Source of the DNA: Cricetomys ansorgei | Lineage: Eukaryota; Chordata; Mammalia; Rodentia; Nesomyidae | DNA length: 64,000 bases | Reading direction: 5' to 3' | NCBI GenBank assembly: GCA_026225945.1 | Contig: JAMJFZ010001228.1 | Span: 2,239,001 to 2,303,000 of the forward strand | In this document: piece by piece, positions 56,659 to 64,000 of the stretch | Layout: the number at the start of each line of letters is the position of its first letter | Position numbering within the stretch: position 1 is the first letter of the stretch | Position numbers and translations under genes: made by a program | The notes under the pieces: generated by a model | What the model was told of the DNA's origin: nothing | Databases searched by the model: none | The model's input: the letters and a program-made list of their open reading frames with translations, nothing else

Positions 56659-57359
56659 ACATACCCACACGGAGGACACAAAAGGCATTCAATAAACTAA
56701 GTGGAACCATGGCATAGAGTTGGGAAATAGTGGCTTTGGGGAGCATTGTTACTCCCCATCATTCTGTGACAAGCAAGGAAGTTTTATGAAATGCTCAGAC
56801 ACAGGTCTTTACTTCAAACTCTTATTATCCAAATCATAACTGGGATTTTTGCAACCTGTCACTCACTGTGCAACTCCTATACTCATTCCACTTCCTGGGT
56901 TTGGTCTCTGTGTCTCCACAGGCCCTCTGGTGGAAAGTTTCACTGCTCTTCTCTTAGGTACCTTCCCAACCTGCAAAGGTCTGGAAAGTCAAGCCATCTG
57001 TTTCCTTCTGAAGCCAGTCAGAACATGAGAGAAACACCACATGGCAGAGAACACATGAATTGGCACAGCATGCTAGTGGGTTGACCTTTGCTCTTTTCTA
57101 CCTTTCTGCTCCTCTTAACATACACCTATACTCAGACCAGTTCCCATTTGCTCTGCTCAGAGCTTTTCTGGCCTATGCTGCCAAAGACTGCAGTGTGGTT
57201 TCCCAGGGGCTCGAATGGTTTGTGAAAGGGGACCCACAAGTTGCTTGGTCTGATTGATGATGAGCAGGTACCTTTGGATCACTGAGGCTGTGCTGTCCGG
57301 CACCAGAGCCACTGTCTATAGAAATTTAAATTTCTACTTGAAAATTTTATGTTAAACAC
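56657..57359. other. Intron, nothing recognised
   Basis: Unassigned sequence. Confidence 0.5.
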
Positions 57360-57638
57360 TGAGGAGATAATTCAGGCTGTGAAGTACTTGTTTGCAAACA
57401 TGGGGAACTGTACTCAAAACCCCCATAAAATAAAATAAAAATGGCTGTGCACAAGTTTATAATTCCAGCACAAGGGATGTAAAAATAGAACATATCCCTG
57501 GAGCTCACTGACCAAGCAGCATAGGGAGTTACTCAGCAAGGTAGGGAGGGACCAGTAAAAAGAGCTTTTAGGTCTGAGGAATCCCACTTGTGGATGCTCT
57601 CTGCCTCTTAGCCACCCCCACACACATACAAACACAAG
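57360..57638 (+). mobile_element. RSINE1 SINE
   Basis: gaggagataattcaggctgt, ataaaatggctgtgcacaag-like middle, ttaggtctgaggaatcccac, short CA end. Confidence 0.7.
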
Positions 57639-58496
57639 TGACATTAAGCTAAAGTTATCTTCCTGTGTTCCACTGGAAACATCCCAAGTAGTCCCAAACC
57701 TTGGGTAACCGGTAGCCACTATCTTGGACAGTGTGTAAGTAGAACATTTCCATCATGATAGGAAATTCTCCTTGAAATATTTTCTCAGCGGTTGAGGTCC
57801 TCATTAATCCTTGCATTTTTAAATATCTTAGTACTCCTCTGAGGAATCATAGGCAGTTGAGTTCATAGGAGGAAACAGAGTTAGTAAAACAGCATCAAAA
57901 GTTAGCCCCACCCCTAAATTAAAATAGGGGCGCACTTTGAATTACAAAGTAGATCTCATCTCAGAAATTAATTTCCTCTCTGCTTTATCTGTTGGAACAT
58001 CATTTATAATTTATGACTCAAAAGTCATTGGCAGGCCACAGGGAGAAACCGTGTGTCTCCATTCTGTTTCCAGGACTAGGCCACCATCAGTGTTTGTCAT
58101 CAGGGATCTTGAATTTGTGAAAAGCCTCCAGTTCGTTTGCAGTTTTATAATCCAGATCTGATATTGTAATTACCTTTAACAGCTGTTGCCTGATCATGAA
58201 TTTTTCTGTTTTACTTGTTCTAATTCAAGGCTCTTCTGGAACAGTGTTTAAAGGATCTGCAGTTCCCGTTTATAAATCCAGATAGCTTATTTATAAACAC
58301 ATATGTTGGAGACAGTGCAGCTTTTACATTGGCAACCACACATTTCTGACATGCAAACTCAAGTTGCAGGGCAGATGATCGAGCTACACAGACCTCAGGG
58401 TATATTCATTGAGTGTTTTTAGTTGTATGCTTCGACAAGGAATTTTCACTTCCATGAGCCATTCTACTATAAGTAATCCATGCTCAAGGCAGGCTG
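57639..58496. other. Repeat-free intron, candidate conserved segment at 57940-58330
   Basis: Unique A/T-rich sequence with ATTA cores and the compact cluster gtaattacctttaacagctg (homeobox-type site beside a CAGCTG E-box). No exon seen. Confidence 0.4.
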
Positions 58497-58883
58497 TGTC
58501 TCAGTTCGCTGTTCTGTTGCTGTAGTAAAAGCCATGTTCAAAAACAATTCAAGGATGAAAAGGTTTACTTCATCTTTCAGTTGCTGTCCATCATCAATGG
58601 AAGTCAGGGCAGAAATTCAAGGCAGAAACGTGGAATCAGAAACTGAAGTGGAGACCACGATGAACCCTATTTGCTGGCTTTCTTCTCATGGCTTGATCAA
58701 CTTTCTTATAACACCCAGGGCCACCAGCCAACAGTGAGGTTGGCCCTTCTGCATCTATCGTTGATCACAGTACCCCACAGACTTACCTAGAGCCCAATCT
58801 AATGGAAGAATTTTCTCAGCTAAGATTCCCTCTTCCCAGATGTGCCTAGAATTGTGTCAAGTTGACAAAACCCAGCTATCACA
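58497..58883 (-). mobile_element. Solo LTR, ERVL/MaLR-type, with target duplication
   Basis: On + it runs tgtctcagttcgctgttctg to acccagctatcaca and is flanked on both sides by ggctg, a perfect 5-bp target duplication (58492-58496 and 58884-58888). Internal landmarks: ttgctggctttcttctcatg and cctcttcccagatgtgccta. Confidence 0.9.
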
Positions 58884-58930
58884 GGCTGTTCAGAGACCCA
58901 TGAGGAATAATGATGGAATATAATCACTAC

Positions 58931-59342
58931 TGAGATGATTAATATTAATTGTCAACCTGTTAGAACCTAGAATTAGCCGAGTGCAGAATACCAATGGACG
59001 ACTCTCTAAATAGAATTGGCCTATGGGTCTGACTGTAGCAGATTGTCTTGTTTGCCTCAATTAATGTGGGAAGTCCTAATCCACTGTGAACAGCAGCATT
59101 CCATTGGATTTGTCCTTGGACTTTATAATAGTAGAGGAATCTAGCTGAGCAAGAGCATCCATGCATTTGTTGATCCTGACTATGGATGTGTTATGACTAT
59201 GTGCTTTAAGTCCCTGACTTGACTGCCCCACGATAATGGGCTATATTATAGCCTGGAATTATAGACAGAAAAAAACTTATTCTTCCCTAAATTGCTCTTT
59301 GTCAGGATATTTTACCACGGCAACAGAAATGAAACTAGAACA
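58931..59342 (+). mobile_element. Solo LTR, MaLR-type
   Basis: Starts tgagatgattaatattaatt; contains ttaatgtgggaagtcctaat, ccacgataatgggctatatt and ggcaacagaaatgaaactag; ends near agaaca. Opposite orientation to the LTR 47 bases upstream. Confidence 0.8.
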
Positions 59343-60061
59343 CCTGCGGTCTCACACCTGGTGTCATAGCCATACTCAGAGGAAGCTGCTGGATTTGCAG
59401 CTAATCTATTCATTATTTCGCTCACAACTTAGCTTTCTGATGTTGCTTTTGAGATTAAGTGAGAACAAGTACTCACCATGGAGATAAAAGAAAAACCACC
59501 CATGCTTGCTTTTCACCTATTGGCACTTGGTAATTATTTGTTGAATGGGATAATAAGTAAGTGGTAAATCCATCCTGAGAGTTGGGAGGTTGATTTGCAT
59601 AAAAGGGAACTTTGTGCTCTTTCTTTTTCTGATATTTTCTCATTTTACATGGATGCCTGAGATCCTGTGTAGCTACGCAGGGTGTGTCCGGGCTGTGCGA
59701 GAAAGTCACAGGTGGAACACGACAAACTGACCAGTGTGCACCTGGGCACAAAAACTGCAGACCCTACAGCTGCTCCCTTTGGACTCTAGAGGAAGTCCTC
59801 CCCGTGGATATCAAGTGGCTTTCTTTATGTTTTAGAAAACCGTTTTAAGTTTTCCTCTGCAGAAGACAGCTCAGTGATTCTTAAACATTTGAAGTAGCCA
59901 CACATAAAGCAATATGGAAAGATGATGGCTTAGTTAGATAAATTATAAGTATCAGGAAAAAGCATTTGTAAGTCATAGCCATTGTTTTTGTTGTTTATAA
60001 AAAATAAGGATGGATCTAAGAATTTGCTGATAGGTATTAGTAACTTAAAAATAAAGCAGGG
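59343..60061. other. Intron, mostly unassigned
   Basis: A short ancient-repeat-like piece (aattatttgttgaatgggat) at about 59505-59575; otherwise nothing recognised. Confidence 0.45.
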
Positions 60062-60190
60062 TAGCCTGACGCAGTGGTGCCTGCCTTTACTCACAGCAAT
60101 CGGGAGGCTGAGACAGGAGAATCATTGATCCTATGAGGTCAAGGGCATTTTAGGCAACATAGTGACACCCAGTGTCACAAACAAAACAAC
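60062..60190 (+). mobile_element. B1 SINE
   Basis: ctgacgcagtggtgcctgcc, gggaggctgagacaggagaa and a diverged 3' end. Confidence 0.75.
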
Positions 60191-60696
60191 ATCAGCCACT
60201 GAATGTAGCTCTGTCCACTGGGAAGGCTGGTGAGCACTAACCTGAAAATTAAAATGTCAAGTGTGGTAATGAACTTTCTCTGATTCTAGTTTGTGCAGTG
60301 ATCTATCTGGGAGCAGAAGTAGTAGTAAATCAGGTTCAGTTCAGAAGAGCCTCTTCTATTCAGATAACAACTGCAACTAAATTCTAGAGAACCAAGAGGC
60401 TAGAATAGAAAATAAAATCATAAAGTTGTCGTGTCCGGGGCTGATAGCCCAATGAATCCTATGTGAATCTGTAAATAGCCAAAGCTAGATGAATCAGTGG
60501 TCACTGTTTCTTCTTCTAAGTTGCACTGAACAACACCTTCTATTTCATAAACACTGGCAGCTATGGTATACCTCTGTATCAGGTATCCTACTTCTATTAA
60601 TTGGGTGGGAAGTTCACCAAGAATTAGTTATTTCAGTAATTTGGTTTGTTTGTATAGTACATAACATGGTATTTATGGAATTCAAAACTTACTAAT
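60191..60696. other. Intron, nothing recognised
   Basis: Unassigned sequence. Confidence 0.5.
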
Positions 60697-60825
60697 GTGA
60701 GGCTGGCAAGATGGTTTAGCTTGACAACCTGGCTTCAATCCCTAGAACCCATGTAGTAGAAAAGAGAATCGATTACCCCAAGTTGTCCTCTGGCTTCTAC
60801 ATATGAGGTACTGTGACAAAGATAA
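60697..60825 (+). mobile_element. B3-type SINE
   Basis: gaggctggcaagatggttta, tcaatccctagaacccatgt, caagttgtcctctggcttct. Confidence 0.75.
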
Positions 60826-61109
60826 CCCTAAAAAGGTTTTAAAAAATAAATTAATATTGCAGTTTTATATAAGCCATATTATTCAGTGAACTATGGTAGG
60901 TGTCAGTGATTTATTTCTATAAAGCAAATTCAAGTGTTTCCAACTTCTCTATAAAAACAAATAGCACCAAAGAGTTCAGGGTCATATTAAAGATGTCTAA
61001 CTCTAACAAAATTATGGGCAGTACTGAATTATACTAAATGTAGGGGATTCTGCATACGATCTGCTCTTCAATGTCAGTTTTCTTATTTGTTTGGTTGTTT
61101 ATTAGTTAA
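60826..61109. other. Intron, nothing recognised
   Basis: A/T-rich unassigned sequence. Confidence 0.5.
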
Positions 61110-61185
61110 GGCAGAGGGATTTGACTCAGGATGCACACATGCAGCAAGTACTTTACCGCTGAGCTGCATCCCAGATCCTCAAATG
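61110..61185 (-). mobile_element. ID/B4 SINE fragment
   Basis: Reversed ID: ggatttgactcaggatgcac, gcaagtactttaccgctgag, ctgcatcccagatcctc. Confidence 0.65.
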
Positions 61186-61309
61186 GTTTTATAGGAAGAC
61201 TTCAGCAATAAGGTCTATAAGCAAGAACTCATCTTTGGCTCTGATAAAATGTGACTGAACAAACATGCAAATATCACCATGCTGCATCCTGAGTTGCAAA
61301 ATTCAGAGC

Positions 61310-61480
61310 CTTTGCCAGTCTGATCTCTTGCAATCCTGAGACAAGACCAAGCATTGCCCTCCTTGTGCAAATGGGGTACACTCAGAGAGAGGCAAAGTCA
61401 CACAGCTGGGAATGACAGGGGAAGGATTCAGTGTGAAAAGCTAATGTAATGCACTCTATCACCACCCAGCCTGCCCCCCA
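61310..61480 (-). mobile_element. MIR ancient SINE
   Basis: caaatggggtacactcagag, agaggcaaagtcacacagct and gggaatgacaggggaaggat match the reversed MIR core in order. Confidence 0.65.
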
Positions 61481-61524
61481 TTTGGTTCTCCATCCGTAGG
61501 GAAGTTTTAAATAAACAAAAGAAC

Positions 61525-61801
61525 TATGGTGTGTGTGCATATGACAGCCAAAGGACAGTCTCAGGTGTCACTATCCATCTTGTTTTTTGAGACAAGGACT
61601 CTCCTTGGCCTGAACCTTAACAAGTAGCCTAGGCTGGCTGGCTGCTTAGCACTGGGAATCCATCTGTTTGCTTCCCAGACACTGGGATCACAAGTGCACA
61701 CCACTGTTCCTGGCTTCTTTTACCTGACGGCTAAGGGTTGAACTTAGGTCCTCATGCTTGCAAGGCAAGTATTTTGCTGACAGAACCATCTTTGAGGCCC
61801 A
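61525..61801 (-). mobile_element. RSINE1 SINE
   Basis: Reversed: gacagccaaaggacagtctc, gagacaaggactctccttgg, aacttaggtcctcatgcttg. Confidence 0.85.
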
Positions 61802-62260
61802 AGGACCATGCTTTAGATGTCCACTCTCAGTGATGAACAGGCTCACATGTCCACCACAAGGGGCCTACCATAGTCACATAGTTACAATTTCTAGAATGTT
61901 CCTGCAGCCTATCTCTCGCCCCTCTCTTCTGTGTTCTGCCTTTGTCATGATTATTCCAATAGGATATTATTCTGATATAGTCAAACCAAGACGAGACAGT
62001 TGCTTTTTTGTGCTTTCTGATTTGACATTTCAAAGAGTCCTATTGTCCATATATGTGGGCCAGAATAGAAAGAAAAGAACACCATTGTAACTGTTATTCA
62101 CACCAATGGAAGAGGGTCTGACAGCTTAGAACCAAGGTGCGAACTGTTGTCGTTCGTCCTCAAGAGCACAACTTTTTCTGTCTTTTGTTTGCTTGTCTGT
62201 CTTAGATTGTTATTTCAGATGAGATTATGAGATGGTAAAGTTTTAAAATTCTACACTTGT
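61802..62260. other. Intron, nothing recognised
   Basis: Unassigned; the 110-codon frame at 61758-62090 starts in a SINE and is not a gene. Confidence 0.5.
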
Positions 62261-62261
62261 T

Positions 62262-62694
62262 CTTTCCTGGTTAGCTTTTATTGTCAACTTGATCCAATCT
62301 TGGGTCACCTAGAAAAGGGAGCCTCAGTAGGAGAGTTGTCGATAGGGGATTGTCGTAACTATTAATTGATTAGGATAAGATCCAGTATGTTTGGAGCGCT
62401 ATGGCCGTGGGCAGTTGCTAGTTTGTTTAGGTGGGCGCAGCCCACTATGGGCAGTGCCATTCCGTGGGAAGGCGGTACTGGGGTGTATAAGAAAGCTATC
62501 TGAGCATGAGCCAGAGAGTAAGACACTAGCAGCATTCCACCTTGGTTTCTACTTCAGTTTCTTCCTGAGACTTTGCCCCGGTTTCCCACAATCATGGACT
62601 GTTACCTGGAAATATAAGCCAAATAAACCCTTTCCTCCACTAAATTTCTTTTAGTCAGAGTGTTTTGTCATAGCAACAGGAATAAAACTAGCGC
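62262..62694 (+). mobile_element. Solo LTR, ERVL/MaLR-type
   Basis: ctggttagcttttattgtca near the start, ttaattgattaggataagat, cccactatgggcagtgccat, aaatataagccaaataaacc (AATAAA) and aacaggaataaaactagcgc at the end. Confidence 0.88.
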
Positions 62695-63611
62695 ACGTTC
62701 CTGTCATGTGTTTCCTCTCTCCATCTTTATTTTCAGTGCATAATCTATCAGCCTAGTTTGACAGAGTATTTCACACTCACCACTGCCATCTTCCCACAAA
62801 CAGCTACACACACCTTTCTGAAATCCAGCCCAATGCTACACCCTCTCCGGGGTCTTCATAGTCATGGTGGCCCCCTTTAAAATGTCACCACTACTGGGTA
62901 TTGAGTGGTATCAATGATCCATGCCATATAATTGAGAAGTGCGTGGGCTTGCGTAGAATAATGGAATTCTGATTTCCTGTGACAGTGGAGAATTTCCCAT
63001 AAAAACCCAAAGGGTATTTTCCCTCAGATTTTCATTTCAATTTATTGATAATATCTTTGAGGCCAAAACCTTCTCTCAATGCTCTGTCCTTCATTCTCCA
63101 CAGCCAGTATCATTGTTCATAATGCACGCATGATCTGTACTACTGTTTGCCAGGGATGTGAAAGCTTATTTTATCTGGGTTGGATGAAGAAGAATTGTCT
63201 TGGGCCATACATTAAATCAATATGTGTCCAGCCATTGGCCTTGCACATTTCAGGAGTGTATGTATATTTATTTTGTGACATTGTAGCCCAGTGTATCATA
63301 TATAATGTACCTATTGGAGAAACACACCATGAAGTGACAGAAAACTACAAACCTCAAAAAGAAAGTTTCATAAGGTTTTAAGTAAATTTACTATTTTGAT
63401 TAGGGCTGCCTTTATAAGTATCCTGGGTGCTAGCTGGACATCCCTTTTAGCAATTACATACTTTTTCCTGAAATGTAATTTTTAGTGAGTGGCTTAAAGC
63501 CTGTTATAATTTTCCTGAGAAGACCATGGCATGTTCTATCAATTCTTGAATATTTTTATATCAACTCTGATGCTTAATTCATATTTTATTTTTCTTCTGC
63601 TAATAAGAGAT
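62695..63611. other. Intron, mainly unassigned
   Basis: Unique sequence; 63100-63260 may be an old DNA-transposon piece (see findings). The + frame at 63079-63381 is open for 100 codons but matches no family I know. Confidence 0.4.
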
Positions 63612-64000
63612 TTTAAAAAATTATTATTTTTTATTAAATTTATTTTTCTCTCTCATACAATACATCCTATCCTTCCTCCCTCTACTCCTCCCTGCTCCCC
63701 CATCTCCCCTTCTCCCTAGGTCTCCTGACCCTGTCCACTCTTCCCCTCAGAACAGAGCAGGCCTCCCAGGATTATCACTCAAACAAGATAGAGCAAGGCT
63801 GGGCTCAAGCCCCTACTTTAAGGCTGGATGAGAGAGCCCAGCAGGAGGAAAAGTGTCCCAAAGGCAGGCAAAACAGTCAGTCAGACACTGCCCCCCAACA
63901 CACACACTCCATCTTTTAGGTGTTCTACAGGGACACCAAGCCAGATAACCACAAGATATATGTAGGGGACACTGAAGGGTCTGTGTTTGCAGCTTCAGTC
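63612..64000 (-). mobile_element. L1 3' end, continues beyond window
   Basis: After a T-rich start (the complement of a poly(A) tail), the + strand reads ctctcatacaatacatccta, agcaggcctcccaggattat, agagcccagcaggaggaaaa and gtgtcccaaaggcaggcaaa, the complement of a rodent L1 3' UTR. The 5' part lies outside the window. Confidence 0.8.

Larger units (their letters stand above)
1..64000 (+). other. Nckap5: Interior portion of Nckap5 gene (introns plus three coding exons)
   Basis: Three in-frame + strand exons encode consecutive pieces of the NCKAP5 N-terminal coiled-coil region, so the surrounding sequence is intron of that gene. The window spans the 3' part of one intron (to 29678), two whole introns (29748-42724 and 42764-55940) and the 5' part of another (from 56061). 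NCKAP5 is a large, poorly characterised protein first described as an Nck SH3-domain binding partner; its paralogue NCKAP5L associates with microtubules. The peptide block joins without a gap when compared with remembered NCKAP5/NCKAP5L sequence, so no exon seems missing between the three. I searched by eye for the preceding exon (acidic, serine-rich, ending in a Leu/Lys-rich helix) and for the following exon and did not see either. No promoter, first exon or polyadenylation region of this gene is recognisable here. Confidence 0.85.

Overview
This window looks like intronic DNA from a muroid rodent (mouse, rat or hamster group). The evidence is the repeat set: dozens of RSINE1/B4, B3/B2, B1 and ID SINEs, rodent L1 (Lx-type) 3' ends, ERVL/MaLR-type solo LTRs, URR1 hAT transposons, and long CA, GA and TA microsatellites. 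I see no bacterial, viral or plasmid genes, no CpG island and no tRNA or rRNA gene. I cannot settle the species. Almost every SINE looks old and diverged, and I recognise no young mouse-type B1 or B2 copies.

The only protein-coding signal I can support is three short exons on the + strand at 29679-29747, 42725-42763 and 55941-56060. They splice in frame into a 76-residue coiled-coil segment that I recognise as the N-terminal conserved region of NCKAP5 (Nck-associated protein 5); the paralogue NCKAP5L carries a closely similar block. All three have clean AG/GT splice sites, phase 0 at both ends and lengths divisible by three. The whole 64 kb is therefore best read as an interior piece of Nckap5. 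It covers the end of one long intron (1-29678), two complete introns of about 13 kb each, and the start of a fourth intron (from 56061). The upstream coding exons and the large downstream exon lie outside the window.

Layout. 1-29678: intron with SINEs, L1 3' UTR pieces (the largest 20285-21545), two URR1 copies (one nested in a SINE), one solo LTR and several repeat-free blocks, of which 8330-8960 and 25380-25760 look like possible conserved regulatory DNA. 29679-42724: first exon, a pyrimidine-rich tract split by a third URR1, many RSINE1 copies, and a repeat-free block at 33160-33540 with several homeodomain-type sites. 42725-55940: 39-base exon, then four solo LTRs, SINEs and microsatellites. 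55941-64000: third exon, RSINE1 copies, a head-to-head pair of LTRs (58497-59342), another LTR, and a minus-strand L1 3' end running off the window.

I found no new genetic system. The more interesting items are the repeat-free blocks with retained CpGs and homeobox motifs, a near-perfect (GT)n/(AC)n palindrome, complementary purine and pyrimidine tracts on either side of the first exon, a transposon nested in a SINE, and a divergent LTR pair. Repeat family names come from remembered consensus sequences, and repeat boundaries are approximate to about 10-30 bases unless target-site duplications are given.
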